DNA from: Lachnospiraceae bacterium A2
Lineage (GTDB): Bacteria; Bacillota; Clostridia; Lachnospirales; Lachnospiraceae
Length of the DNA: 64,000 nucleotides
Direction: 5' to 3'
Assembly (NCBI GenBank): GCA_000403315.2
Contig: KE159636.1
Location: 1,394,786 to 1,458,785 of the forward strand
In this document: one piece after another, positions 42,234 to 51,806 of the stretch
Position numbering within the stretch: the stretch's first letter is position 1
Layout: each line of letters starts with the position of its first letter
The notes under the pieces: model-generated
Seen by the model: only the letters and a program-made list of their open reading frames with translations
What the model was told of the DNA's origin: nothing
The model's database searches: none
Program-made: the position numbers and the translations under genes

Positions 42234-42950
42234 TTATTTCTGAAAATGCGGAAAGCAAGGAAGGATGGAGCAGAAATCGTACTGGAAAAAAGAAAGCACA
42301 CCATTTTTCCTTATATTTCTCAATGGGTTTGTTTGGGGGATGGGGTATTCTATCGGCTGGTCTGATGCCAGTGCTTCATTCCGCACTTCGAGCGGTGTTT
42401 TGCAATGGTATCTGTCCTGCGTATGCATAAAGATGGATATGAAGCTGCCAAACACCGGGCAAAATACCAGTGTCCTAAGTCCAACCGTAAATGCGGCTGC
42501 TTCTGTTTTTGTGCCATCTATAAAAATGGTTTTACCTGAAATTTCTCCCATATCAAAAAGTGCATTGGATATTTCGGCAAGAATACGCTTTGAACATGGT
42601 GCAAAATGAATGCTTCGGAATCTTGCAAATGTTGCATGGTCAGGTGCGGGTGCGCCTTCTAAAAGGAACATGAAATTGATATCTCTTTTACAGTTAAGCT
42701 CCATGGAACGGGAGGAATGATCCCCGTTCATGTAAGAGTAAAGAACAGTCTTGAGAAGGGTTCTTGGCGATACGGAATTTATTCTTTCGTAAGTAGAATA
42801 TAAGTCAGTCAAATCCATTGCCTCCACAAACTGACTGAGTAACCGCACAGAATCATCTTCCGGAATGATTGTTTCAATATTTAGCGGAAGTTTTAATGTG
42901 TTTGGCCATACATTAATTTTACGCCAACTGCCAGGTTCTTTCGGGGTCTG
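42234..42950 (-). pseudogene. Truncated IS1182-type transposase
   Basis: The minus strand reads 'WPNTLKLPLNIETIIPEDDS', 'VRLLSQFVEAMDLTDLYSTY', 'TLLKTVLYSYMNGDHSSRSM', 'DHATFARFRS' and 'ISGKTIFIDGTKTEA', the N-terminal third of IS1182/IS4-like transposases (first Asp in 'FIDGTK'). After that the frame turns into unrelated codons and stops at 42234, so the catalytic Asp and Glu are lost. A matching inverted-repeat end lies at 42973-43008. Confidence 0.85.
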
Positions 42951-42972
42951 GCAGTTATTTTTTGCATAAAAA

Positions 42973-43008
42973 GGGAGCTGCGCACTAATTACTTAGTGCG
43001 ACAGCCCC
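42973..43008. repeat. Palindromic IS end near the truncated transposase
   Basis: GGGAGCTGCGCACTAA and TTAGTGCGACAGCCCC fold over a short ATTAC-like centre; the right arm is the same end as at 4839-4936 and 38849-38864. Confidence 0.65.
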
Positions 43009-43196
43009 TTTTGTCTTTTATCGCACTGCGGCGGATGTGAAATCTGTCGCAAAGCGACCAGCCTCAGGCGGAGAATCCTGCAAAGCAGGATTCTTCCTTG
43101 CGCAAAGTATCCAAGCCCCGTGGCATACAAAGGCTGTGCCGCTGGATCCCCCATGGCCGTAAGGCGGATGGGAGGCCCTGTTTCCTGCCCAAAGCC

Positions 43197-43463
43197 TTAT
43201 TCAGCGTCTGAATCTTCCGCATACAGCCCGTTCATATAGTCATTGATAGCGCTTAAATCAACTTCTGTCTGGACCGGATCCTTCGTATCCTGCTTAGTGA
43301 AATACCCATAAGCGGAATACCCCAGCCACCCAGCCACGGCAATGCAGGCTGCGCCGCCGCAAATGGCAGTAATGGTGCGCTGCATTTTTTCACGTTTCAT
43401 GATTTGTTTCCGGTTTGCTTTTTCCTGTTTATAACGGTCTACTTTTTCTTGGCTCATAATCAT
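43197..43463 (-). CDS. Small single-span membrane protein, unknown
   Basis: 88 residues: a basic head ('YKQEKANRKQIMKREKMQRT'), one membrane segment ('ITAICGGAACIAVAGWLGYS') and an acidic tail. Not recognised. Divergent from thyA, with 'AAGGAGAATG' before ATG. No function claimed. Confidence 0.65.
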   Translation of the reverse strand: MIMSQEKVDRYKQEKANRKQIMKREKMQRTITAICGGAACIAVAGWLGYSAYGYFTKQDTKDPVQTEVDLSAINDYMNGLYAEDSDAE

Positions 43464-43562
43464 TCTCCTTGCAATTTTAATCTTTTACAGTATACACCCT
43501 TTTTGTGAAAAAATCTTTAAAAATCTGAAAAAAATTCAAAGTTCCTGAACAGGCTCTAGGGG

Positions 43563-43590
43563 TTGAAATCGGGCAAAGATATGGTATGAT
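43563..43590 (+). promoter_or_regulatory. thyA-folA promoter
   Basis: TTGAAA (43563-43568), 16 bases, TATGAT (43585-43590); 77 bases before the thyA start. Confidence 0.6.
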
Positions 43591-43666
43591 AGACAGGACA
43601 AGAAAAAGGCAAGAGATTCGTGGCAGCCCAAAATAATGTTCTGGCGCTGCCCTAAAGGAGAACCCA

Positions 43667-44515
43667 ATGAGCTTAGCAGACCATATTTTTATTGAAATGT
43701 GCCATGACATTCTGGAGCATGGCGTCAGCACGGAGGGGGAGAAGGTGCGCCCCCACTGGGAAGACGGGAGCAGCGCCTACACCGTGAAAAAATTCGGGGT
43801 AGTCAGCCGTTATGACTTGTCCAGGGAATTTCCGGCAATCACCCTGCGCAGGACAGCCATAAAAAGCTGTACGGATGAGATGCTTTGGATTTGGCAGAAA
43901 AAATCCAACAATATCAAAGACTTAAACAGCCATATCTGGGACGAATGGGCAGATGGGGACGGATCCATTGGGAAGGCCTACGGCTACCAGATGGGCGTGA
44001 AGCACCAGTACAGGGAAGGATGGATGGACCAGGTTGACCGGGTGATTTATGATTTGAAGCATAACCCGTTCAGCCGCCGGATTCTGACAAATATGTATGT
44101 GCATCAGGATTTAGGGGAAATGAACCTTTATCCCTGCGCCTACAGCATGACATTTAATGTGTCCCAGAAGCCAGGGCATGGGAAGCTGACACTGAATGCC
44201 ATTTTAAACCAGCGGTCCCAGGACGTCCTTACGGCAAACAACTGGAACGTGTGCCAGTATGCGGTGCTGATGCATATGCTGGCCCAGGTCTGCGGGATGG
44301 AAGTGGGGGAGCTGGTGCATGTGATTGCGGACGCCCATATATACGACCGGCATATCCCGCTGGTAAAAGAGCTGATTGGCAGGGAAACCCACCCAGCGCC
44401 GGAGTTTTGGCTGAACCCGGAAGTGACGGATTTCTACCAGTTTACGAAGGACGACGTCAGGCTTGAAAATTATGTGACTGGGCCGCAGGTTACGGATATC
44501 CCAGTAGCAGTGTGA
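43667..44515 (+). CDS. thyA: Thymidylate synthase
   Basis: Methylates dUMP to dTMP with methylene-tetrahydrofolate. 282 residues; active-site Cys in 'MNLYPCAYSMTF', dUMP-phosphate Arg in 'NPFSRRILTNMY' and 'LNQRSQDVLTANNWN', and the 'HIYDRHIPLVKEL' helix, all as in ThyA. 21 bases before folA: the two enzymes that regenerate folate after dTMP synthesis. Confidence 0.97.
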   Translation: MSLADHIFIEMCHDILEHGVSTEGEKVRPHWEDGSSAYTVKKFGVVSRYDLSREFPAITLRRTAIKSCTDEMLWIWQKKSNNIKDLNSHIWDEWADGDGSIGKAYGYQMGVKHQYREGWMDQVDRVIYDLKHNPFSRRILTNMYVHQDLGEMNLYPCAYSMTFNVSQKPGHGKLTLNAILNQRSQDVLTANNWNVCQYAVLMHMLAQVCGMEVGELVHVIADAHIYDRHIPLVKELIGRETHPAPEFWLNPEVTDFYQFTKDDVRLENYVTGPQVTDIPVAV

Positions 44516-44536
44516 AAAGAAAGGAGCGCCCGAAGG

Positions 44537-45034
44537 ATGAATTTGATTGCATCGGCAGACAGGAACTGGGCCATTGGCCTGAATAATAAATTATTGATTA
44601 GAATCCCGGAGGATATGAAGTTTTTCCAGAAAACCACCACAGGGAAAGTTGTGGTAATGGGCAGGAAAACTTTGGAAAGCCTTCCCGGCGGGCAGCCCCT
44701 GAAAAACAGGACGAACATTGTACTGACCTCAAACAGGGGCTTTCAGGTAAAGGGAGCAAAGGCTGTGCACAGTATGGAAGAACTTTTGGAAGAACTGGGG
44801 CAGTACAGGAGCGAGGATATTTACATTATTGGCGGGGAAAGCGTTTACCGGGAACTGCTGGGGCTGTGCGACGTTGCCCATATTACGAAGCTTGAGTATG
44901 AATATGAGGCGGACGCATGGTTCCCAAACCTGGAGAAAGAAAAGGACTGGGAACTCACTGGCAGCAGCGAGGAACAGACGTACTTTGACCTGGAATACTA
45001 TTTCCTGAAATATGAGAGGAAGAAAAAATCTTAG
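44537..45034 (+). CDS. folA: Dihydrofolate reductase
   Basis: Reduces dihydrofolate with NADPH. 165 residues; 'IASADRNWAIGLNNKLL' at the start, acid in 'RIPEDMKFFQKTT', 'VVMGRKTLESLP' for NADPH, and 'IYIIGGESVYRELL'. ATG after 'AGAAAGGAGC'. Directly follows thyA, which makes its substrate. Confidence 0.96.
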   Translation: MNLIASADRNWAIGLNNKLLIRIPEDMKFFQKTTTGKVVVMGRKTLESLPGGQPLKNRTNIVLTSNRGFQVKGAKAVHSMEELLEELGQYRSEDIYIIGGESVYRELLGLCDVAHITKLEYEYEADAWFPNLEKEKDWELTGSSEEQTYFDLEYYFLKYERKKKS

Positions 45035-45072
45035 CTTCCTGAATATACAGAAAGAAATGAAGGCGTGGTGGC

Positions 45073-46026
45073 ATGGAAAATTTTATCTTTAGCCTTAATG
45101 TGACAGTCCCGATTTTTTTGGTGATGGCGTTAGGGTGGGCCTTAAAGCAGGCTGGGATGCTGGATGAACATTTTGTGGCGGTGGCAAATAAGTTTAACTT
45201 TCAGGTGACGCTGCCTGTCCTGCTGTTTCGGGATATTTCATCCGTGGATATCCAGGCGGTGTTTGACCTGCAGTATGTGCTGTTCTGCGCCCTTGCAAGC
45301 TCGGCCTGCTTTTGGGCAATCTGGGGCGGTACCAGGTTGTTCCTGAAAGAACGGTACATGGCAGGGGCATTTGTGCAGGCATCCTTCCGAAGCAGCGCGG
45401 CGGTGATGGGGCTTGCCTTTATCCAGAATATTTATGGCCAGTCCGCCATGGGGCCGCTGATGATTATTGGCGCGGTGCCCTTATACAATATTTATTCTGT
45501 GCTTGTGCTGACGTTTGAAAGCCAGCAGGGCCATGGGGCAGATAAAAAAGAGAAAATCCAAAAGGCGTTCCGCAGTATATTGAAAAACCCAATGATTATC
45601 AGCATTTTCCTGGGGCTTCTGGTTTCCCTGTGCAATTTTCAGTTCCCGCTTCTGGTGGATAAAGCGGTAAGCAGCATTTCCCAGATCGCTACCCCGCTGG
45701 CACTGGTGACGCTGGGGGCAGGGTTTGAGGGCAAAAAGGCATTGGCGAAGCTGAAGCCAACGCTGGCGGCTTCATTTTTAAAGCTGGTAGCCCAGCCCAT
45801 GGCGCTGCTCCCAGTTGCCCTTGCCATGGGATTTGAAGGGGAAAAGCTTATCGGCATTTTGATTATGCTGGCTTCCCCCACCACCCCAAGCTGCTATATT
45901 ATGGCTAAAAATATGGGGAATGACGGGACGCTGACAGCCAGCATTGTGGTGGTCACGACGCTGCTGGCGTCTTTTACATTGACGGGGTGGATTTTTTTGC
46001 TGAAAACAACGGGGTATCTTGGGTAG
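45073..46026 (+). CDS. AEC-family membrane transporter
   Basis: 317 residues, ten hydrophobic segments in two halves, 'ALGWALKQAGMLDEHFVAVA' with the family 'N.f....LP.llF' pattern ('KFNFQVTLPVLLFRDIS') and 'MLASPTTPSCYIMAKNMG' in the second half. Auxin-efflux-carrier type transporters move organic acids or related anions; substrate unknown. It lies 38 bases after folA. Confidence 0.9.
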   Translation: MENFIFSLNVTVPIFLVMALGWALKQAGMLDEHFVAVANKFNFQVTLPVLLFRDISSVDIQAVFDLQYVLFCALASSACFWAIWGGTRLFLKERYMAGAFVQASFRSSAAVMGLAFIQNIYGQSAMGPLMIIGAVPLYNIYSVLVLTFESQQGHGADKKEKIQKAFRSILKNPMIISIFLGLLVSLCNFQFPLLVDKAVSSISQIATPLALVTLGAGFEGKKALAKLKPTLAASFLKLVAQPMALLPVALAMGFEGEKLIGILIMLASPTTPSCYIMAKNMGNDGTLTASIVVVTTLLASFTLTGWIFLLKTTGYLG

Positions 46027-46099
46027 GGGATAGAATAGGGTATCGGATAAGGACATGATGCTCTTAATACTAGCAGCAAAAGGAAGGGGTGGGATTCTA

Positions 46100-46966
46100 G
46101 TGGGCAGGGAGCTTTTAAAATTTGAGATTCTGCATGGAAGTGATCCTATCAAACGGTGCGACCGCGGGATTACCCTGCTTCCCTGCCTTGATGGGGGCTT
46201 AACCTTCAAAGCTGGGGATGAACTTACAACTTTGGGTCCCGATGATATTCTGTTGATTAATCCTAAGACCGCATATAGTTTGGGCGGCACAGATTGCCTG
46301 TTTGTACGTTATGTGATTGATATAAGAGAATTCCGGAAAGTATTTCTCCGGAGGTACCGTTTCCAATGTGACTCTACAAAGGAATCAAACGACAATTATG
46401 GGATTTTGCGCCGTTATCTGGCAAACCTGCTGCTGCATTATGAGGGCGGCGAATATGAGCAGGCAGAAACACAGAAGCTGATCTATGAATTGCTGATATT
46501 TTTGGTTCGTAATTTTACATTGTCAGGGATGGTTCCAGAACCGCCAGAAAAAATTGATACGGTGATAGATTGTATTGATGATAATTTTCAAGATGCACTT
46601 TCTCTGGAAATAATTAGCGCCCATTTTTATATGGCTTCGCCGTCTTTCTCACGTTTCTTAAAAAAACAAATGGGCATAACGTTTTATCAGTACCTCAGTA
46701 AAATACGGTTAGAATATGCAGTTGAAGATTTGCTCTATACCAATAAAAATTTGCTGCATGTTGCTCTGGACAATGGTTTTCCTAATGCAGAATCTTTCAG
46801 CCGCTATTTTTCAGAATCATTTCGCCTTTCGCCGCATAAATACCGTGTCCAATATAAAGCGGCGCATAAGGCACGGTTGGAACAGCAGCAGGCTACCCTT
46901 TCTGCGGCTATTGCACATCTTAGCCAGAAACAGGAGCAGCCTGGTTCGCCCAGACAGGCGGTTTAA
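46100..46966 (+). CDS. AraC-family transcription regulator
   Basis: About 288 residues from GTG 46100 ('AGGAAGGGG' upstream); ATG 46055 is an in-frame alternative. N-terminal ligand domain without a full cupin motif, and a C-terminal AraC domain with two helix-turn-helix units ('LSLEIISAHFYMASPSFSRF' and 'LLHVALDNGFPNAESFSRYF', then 'SPHKYR'). It stands directly before the remains of a GH1 glycosidase, so it probably once controlled beta-glucoside use. Confidence 0.88.
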   Translation: MGRELLKFEILHGSDPIKRCDRGITLLPCLDGGLTFKAGDELTTLGPDDILLINPKTAYSLGGTDCLFVRYVIDIREFRKVFLRRYRFQCDSTKESNDNYGILRRYLANLLLHYEGGEYEQAETQKLIYELLIFLVRNFTLSGMVPEPPEKIDTVIDCIDDNFQDALSLEIISAHFYMASPSFSRFLKKQMGITFYQYLSKIRLEYAVEDLLYTNKNLLHVALDNGFPNAESFSRYFSESFRLSPHKYRVQYKAAHKARLEQQQATLSAAIAHLSQKQEQPGSPRQAV

Positions 46967-46986
46967 TTGAGAGCAATTGTGCGTTA

Positions 46987-47435
46987 GTCCCTTTTGGCAT
47001 TATGACGGCCTGCAGCGTTTACAGTGGGATTTTTGAAGAAAAAATACGGAGCAGCTGCGTTTTCAGGCGCTGCACCACCAGTTTGTAGCAAGTGCAGAAG
47101 CAGTGGCGTTGGCCCATGAAATTAATCCAAATTGTAAAGTGGGCTGTATGGTGGCTTCTATGCTTAATTATCCGCTCACCTGTAACCCGCAGGATATGCT
47201 CCTGACGCAGCAGACGAATCAGATGAAGCATATGTTCTGCGGTGATGTAATGGCGCGCGGCCTTTACCTGGGTTATGCGAAGTGGTATTTGCGGGAACAT
47301 GGCATCACGGTGGCAATGCATCCGGATGACGCCGAAGCTTTAAAAAGAGGGACGGTGGATTTTTATGTGTTCAGTTACTATATGACGAACTGCTGCGGGC
47401 GGAACCCAGACGCGGAAAAGACGGCCGCAAATATA
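46987..47435 (+). pseudogene. Fragment of a GH1 6-phospho-beta-glucosidase
   Basis: Residues from the middle of a GH1 enzyme are read: 'NTEQLRFQALHHQFVASAEA', 'VALAHEINPNCKVGCMVASM', 'RGTVDFYVFSYYMTNCCGRN'. The N-terminal third and the C-terminal half with the nucleophile are missing. Upstream, an A-run near 47038-47044 appears to carry a 1-base shift, and the frame then runs into unrelated sequence. It is a decayed remnant next to an AraC regulator. Confidence 0.8.
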
Positions 47436-47487
47436 TGTAGTGATATTATGCCCAGCGGCACAAAAGAAAAAATTGCTGCTGGGCATT

Positions 47488-48126
47488 TCAGCGAAGCAAT
47501 CCGGAAATGGTGCGTTCCAATTCAGCTTTCCGCGCCAGTTCTGTTTCACTGCCATAGCTGTAGTACACAAGAAGGGCTTTGGGCAGGCCTTCCCCGCCCA
47601 AAATGCAGTGAAGCAGCCGTAAAGCGTCGGGTGTCAGTGTTTTTAAGGCTTCTTTCATCCATGCATAGGCGGCGTCGTCACGGATAAGGAGATAGAGGGT
47701 AACAGGCCAGCCAATCATGCGCCCCCGTTCCGGTACTTCCTGTAAATGGGAGAGCAGGTAGGTGATGCCTTCCAACTGATAAAAACACGCAATGTTATGG
47801 ATAATTTTTGCAATTGTGTCAACTGTGTCTATAGAGGAAGGATGGTAACAGGAATCGTCCAGCATTTCCATAAAAATATGGATGTCCTTCAGGGAAAACT
47901 GTTCCGGATGGCTTAAAAATTCGTCCCAGATGGCAGTATTAACTTTCCATGTGGGCAGTTCATCCCCGTTTTCGTCCCAGAGCAGGATGTTGTCTGTATA
48001 GACGCCGGCGAAGAAATCCATTTTTTCCTGGAATGACATGGATTTGTAAGCGTCGGGTTTACAATCTTGGTAGCGTTCCGCTATTTTTAAGTATTCCTCA
48101 TGGGATTTGATTTTTTCATATGCCAT
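47488..48126 (-). CDS. Unknown protein, immunity-locus type
   Basis: 212 residues, no signal, no membrane segment, no recognised motif. It is acidic, with a helical C-terminus ('ARKAELERTISGLLR'). ATG 48126 with 'GAAAGGAACAAGTAGTTATT' upstream. It follows a SUKH gene on the same strand, with a foldback element between, and a DUF1877-type gene lies beyond the inserted element; by company it may be another immunity protein. No function claimed. Confidence 0.6.
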   Translation of the reverse strand: MAYEKIKSHEEYLKIAERYQDCKPDAYKSMSFQEKMDFFAGVYTDNILLWDENGDELPTWKVNTAIWDEFLSHPEQFSLKDIHIFMEMLDDSCYHPSSIDTVDTIAKIIHNIACFYQLEGITYLLSHLQEVPERGRMIGWPVTLYLLIRDDAAYAWMKEALKTLTPDALRLLHCILGGEGLPKALLVYYSYGSETELARKAELERTISGLLR

Positions 48127-48155
48127 AATAACTACTTGTTCCTTTCCTCATGGTT

Positions 48156-48313
48156 ATTACTCCGGCGGTTAAATATCGACGTTTTTATTTGCCTAAATTT
48201 CCATCTGCTATGTTGCCATCTGTTGACGTAGCCCCGCTACGCCGCCTTCTTCCGCCTTGCAGATGAAAATTTATTCTGCGTAAAATTTGTCGACATTTAA
48301 CCGCCGGAGTAAT
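48156..48313. repeat. 158-bp foldback element
   Basis: ATTACTCCGGCGGTTAAAT at 48156-48174 and its complement at 48295-48313 are perfect; with the following bases the arms are 25 long with one mismatch. Inner parts also pair (AAATTTCCATCTGC region with GCAGATGAAAATTT). It contains no gene and lies between two minus-strand genes; a miniature element or a large hairpin. Confidence 0.75.
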
Positions 48314-48354
48314 ATATTGGTAATAAACGTTAAACTTCTTTCACTGGCAGTGGT

Positions 48355-48831
48355 TTAGTAGTCCCCAATTGCAGCATCAATCCCGATGCCGTTGACAAGT
48401 AAATCGGTAAGGGTATCTGCCAGCTTGTGGGAATGGCTGAAATCACAGACGCCAGCTTCCGTAACATATAGGCCATACCCTTCCAGTCCTTCCCCAAAGT
48501 AGTAAATAAGGTCGCCTAAATCGTCGCCAAATACCCATACTTTGCTAAAAAATTCCTTATTTGCGCGTTCCCCATAAAACTCCCATTCTTTGTATTTTTC
48601 CAAAGCGGCGTATGCGCTGTAAATGTAAATGCAAAGCGTTGAGCCTTCCTCCCCGTCGTTCAGCCCAAATTTAATGCCCCAGTTCCTTTCCCCGGAAATT
48701 TTTTTCAGAAATTCGGTATAATCTTCCGGCAGGGGGACAGGTGACTGGGCAGCCACTTCTGCAATGTCCCCTTCCCCGCCAGGGCAGATGTCTTCTTCCC
48801 CATAAGATAACCTGTGGTTTAAATTTTCCAA
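48355..48831 (-). pseudogene. SUKH (SMI1/KNR4) immunity gene, 5' end separated
   Basis: The product has the SUKH core: 'CPGGEGDIAEVAAQSPVPLP' with 'EDYTEFLKKISG' and 'WVFGDDLGDLIYYFGEGLEG'. SUKH proteins neutralise toxins of contact-dependent systems. The only in-frame start here is TTG 48831 with no ribosome site, and just upstream lies the end of the mobilizable element. The native ATG, with 'GGAGGA', is found at 56198-56200 on the other side of the element; joining the two gives M-N-I-L-E-N-L. So the gene is split and probably silent. Confidence 0.8.
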
Positions 48832-48889
48832 AAGTACAGTTTACAAGGGACTACACAAGGTAACGGTCTGACGGGCGCTGATATGCCCG

Positions 48890-50401
48890 TCAGATTTTCC
48901 ATGTGATGTTTAAGCTGTCGCTTGTGGCGGCAATGGTGGTAATCATCAAATCCACCACCCGCCGCTTGTCGTCAAAGGATACGTTCTTCCAAGTGTCGAG
49001 GTAGCCGGAAATCTGGCTGACCTGTTCCGGGCTGATGGCTTCCACGGTCAACTCCGCCATCTTCGCCAGAAGTTCCTGCTTGCGTCCGTCCAGTTCGGCT
49101 ATCTTCACATTCACATAGGAGAGCAGCACATTATTTGCGCCTGTCAGACTGTCCAGCAACTTTTCAATCTCGCTATCCACATGGGCAAGTTCCACTTGCA
49201 GGGCGGTGATTTTGGGATTGGCCTTTGCCGCTTTCTTCCTGCCCGTCAGTGTCTTGTAGCTGTCCAGCTTTTTCACCATCTGCCGATACACCACCGCTTC
49301 CAGTTCCGCCGTGATGATTTTCCCACAGCCGGGACAGCTTTTGTTGTCCAGCCGTTTCGTACAGCGGAGGTACTGTCTGCCGGAGGGATTGAAGATACTC
49401 ATAAGGGCGTACCCGCAGTTCCCGCACTTGATTTTCCCCGCCAGCCATGTATGGGTGGCTTTCCGGGCGGACTGGATTTTCATGTTGTTCATCAGCTTCT
49501 TGCGGCAGGTCAGCCATATATCCGAGGGGACAATCCCCTCATGGGGCGCAAGCACCAGCATTTGGTCTTTCAGGCTTTGGGCCTTGCCCGGCTTCACATC
49601 CCGGCCTTGATAGAGATAACACCCGTTCATGCCCGTGAAGTCGGCGGCGTCATTGACAAGCACCGTCCCCTGGCTCTTGAAAAACTCGTACACATCCAAG
49701 TCCGCCTGCACATAGACGGGGTTGCGTAACATCTGCGCCAGCGTGGGGCGTATCAGTTCCCGGCCATTAAATAAAATGCCCTGTTCCGCAAAGTGCCGGG
49801 TAATGTCCCCATAGGAAGTTGTCGGCTCGGCGTACATTTCAAACATCAGCCGGATATTTGCCGCTTCCTCCGGCTTCACTACCAGCCGCTTTGTATTGAT
49901 ACCGTCCATCTTGATAGGCTCCGTATGGAAGCCATAGGGGGCTTTCCCGCCCATCTTGAAGCCCCGCTGACTGCGGGAATAGTAAGCGTCCGTCACCCGC
50001 TTCTGTATCGTTTCCCGTTCCAACTGTGCGAACACGATACAAATATTCAGCATGGCCCGGCCCATCGGGGTTGAAGTATCAAACTTTTCCGTGGAAGAAA
50101 CAAACTCCACATTGTACTGCTGGAACAGCTCCATCATGGTTGCGAAATCCAGAATGGAACGGCTGATACGGTCAAGTTTGTAGACAATGACTTTTGCTAT
50201 CAGGCCCTTTTTAATATCCCGCACCAACTCTTGAAATTTCGGGCGGTCTGTGTTTTTGCCGCTGTATCCTTTATCTGTGTATTCCCTGCAACTACCGCCT
50301 TTCAATTCGTATTTGCAAAACTCAATCTGGCTTTCAATGGAAATGCTGTCCTTTTTGTCTACCGATTGTCTTGCATAGATTGCGTCTATCCGATTATTCA
50401 T
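48890..50401 (-). CDS. Large serine recombinase
   Basis: 503 residues. Resolvase domain with nucleophile Ser13 in 'YARQSVDKKDS' and 'VYKLDRISRSILDFATMMEL', a recombinase domain (about 165-270), a zinc ribbon ('KCGNCGYALMS' and 'CPGCGK') and a coiled coil (about 400-460). It integrates and excises the element at short att sites. ATG at 50401 after 'AAAAGGAGCG'. The coding end lies 34 bases inside the left terminal repeat, the normal place. Confidence 0.96.
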   Translation of the reverse strand: MNNRIDAIYARQSVDKKDSISIESQIEFCKYELKGGSCREYTDKGYSGKNTDRPKFQELVRDIKKGLIAKVIVYKLDRISRSILDFATMMELFQQYNVEFVSSTEKFDTSTPMGRAMLNICIVFAQLERETIQKRVTDAYYSRSQRGFKMGGKAPYGFHTEPIKMDGINTKRLVVKPEEAANIRLMFEMYAEPTTSYGDITRHFAEQGILFNGRELIRPTLAQMLRNPVYVQADLDVYEFFKSQGTVLVNDAADFTGMNGCYLYQGRDVKPGKAQSLKDQMLVLAPHEGIVPSDIWLTCRKKLMNNMKIQSARKATHTWLAGKIKCGNCGYALMSIFNPSGRQYLRCTKRLDNKSCPGCGKIITAELEAVVYRQMVKKLDSYKTLTGRKKAAKANPKITALQVELAHVDSEIEKLLDSLTGANNVLLSYVNVKIAELDGRKQELLAKMAELTVEAISPEQVSQISGYLDTWKNVSFDDKRRVVDLMITTIAATSDSLNITWKI

Positions 50402-50495
50402 ATTGTCGCTCCTTTTCTTAAAAAAGAAACGGAGCTGCTGACAGTCTTATTATACCGCCAACAGCCCCGTAAATCAATGATGTGGCTGGAAAAAC

Positions 50496-50708
50496 TTACG
50501 CCCCGGCTTCCTCTTTCTGCCGCTTGTCGGCGTACTTGCGGAACACCTCATAAAGCTGCTGTTCCAGTTCCCGGCGTTTGGCCGCTTCCTGCTCCGGTGT
50601 AAATACCGGGGAGAGATTTTCCAGCGTGATTTCCTTTCCTTGAAAAGTCACGATTTCTGTTTCCTTTTTGTATCTGATATTCGTTATAAAATCACCTTTC
50701 CTTTCCAT
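50496..50708 (-). CDS. Small mobilization-operon protein, unknown
   Basis: 70 residues, charged, with 'EITLENLSPVFTPEQEAAKR' and a helical C-terminal half. Starts 17 bases before the end of the relaxase gene, so is translated with it. Similar small proteins accompany MobV genes in Lachnospiraceae elements; role unknown. Confidence 0.6.
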   Translation of the reverse strand: MERKGDFITNIRYKKETEIVTFQGKEITLENLSPVFTPEQEAAKRRELEQQLYEVFRKYADKRQKEEAGA

Positions 50709-51633
50709 AGTTCGGTTGCCGCTTCAACTCTGCCAGCACTTCCGGCGGGATACGGTCAACCAGCCGTTGAATGTTGTGTAACTCGCTTTCCAGCTTTGCC
50801 CGTTCCATAACGCCTTTCATCTTGTCCTTTTCGCTGGCCTTTGCCCTTGCCTCCAGTTTTTCATTTTCTGCCAAGAGGTCATTTATCGTGACCTTGTATT
50901 TCTTCAACTGCCCGGAGAAGTTCTCCATCTGCGGAAACCACTTTTTGAGCATAGAGAGGGCTTCCTCTTTCTTCTTTCCGGCGTTAATTGGATTGATACC
51001 GTCCAGCGTGGCTTCAATCGCCCTCGCCTGTTTGGAGAGGGAAACCGCCTGTTTGAAAAGCCGGGTGGGGATATGCTTTCTTCCCGTTTTGCTTGCGCTC
51101 TCCCCACGCTCCAAGCTGGGGTACTTCTCCAACATATAGGCGTGAAAATCGTCCTGCCACTTTGTCAGATTGGCCCGGTTGCCTATGATTTCTTTGGCGC
51201 ACAGGCGGTTGTCTTTCGTCAGCGGAACAAAGGTCAAATGCAGGTGGGGCGTTTTCTCGTCCATGTGTACTATCGCCGACACGATATTTTCCCGGCCTAC
51301 CCGGTCAATGAGGAAGTCCGCCGCTCTTTTGAAAAACGCCTGTATTTCCTCCGGGGATTTCTTCTTGAAAAACTCCGGGCTGGCGGTTATCAGCGTATCG
51401 ACAAAGCGTGTACTGTCTTTCCTCGTTCTGCCCCCAGACTGTTCAATGCGGCTCTGAATGAAATGGTAGTAGCGCCCCTCCGGCTTGACGATATGGAAAT
51501 TGTACTTGCTCCGGCTGGAGTCAATGTCCGGGTTGCTGGCGTACTGCTCCTTTTTCCGTTCGTGGTGGGCTTCCAGCGGTCTTGTCGGGTTGCCCTTGTG
51601 TTTCTCAAATCGCAAAATTGCGTGTTGCGCCAT
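50692..51633 (-). CDS. MobV-family relaxase
   Basis: Nicks the transfer origin and leads mobilisation by a helper conjugative element. 313 residues from ATG 51633 ('GGAAAGGAGTTC' before it). Motif 1 'AQHAILRFEKHKG', the metal-binding 'HMDEKTPHLHLTFVP' (HxDExxPHxH) and 'TKWQDDFHAYM' match Pre/MobV. The C-terminal third is a coiled coil. Frame open further upstream is the decayed end of the RepA gene. Confidence 0.93.
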   Translation of the reverse strand: MAQHAILRFEKHKGNPTRPLEAHHERKKEQYASNPDIDSSRSKYNFHIVKPEGRYYHFIQSRIEQSGGRTRKDSTRFVDTLITASPEFFKKKSPEEIQAFFKRAADFLIDRVGRENIVSAIVHMDEKTPHLHLTFVPLTKDNRLCAKEIIGNRANLTKWQDDFHAYMLEKYPSLERGESASKTGRKHIPTRLFKQAVSLSKQARAIEATLDGINPINAGKKKEEALSMLKKWFPQMENFSGQLKKYKVTINDLLAENEKLEARAKASEKDKMKGVMERAKLESELHNIQRLVDRIPPEVLAELKRQPNYGKER

Positions 51634-51806
51634 TGAACTCCTTTCCCCATTCCATTCCTTTCCGGCGGGTTTTCCCGCCGAAAATATCTCTGATAGGATT
51701 GGAATGGAATCGATATAAATAGATGGTTTTAATCTCTGTATTTCTATATATCGTCCGGTTTCCGTACTCCAAGAGGATTGATTTTCGTACTTGTAGGGTA
51801 CGGTTT

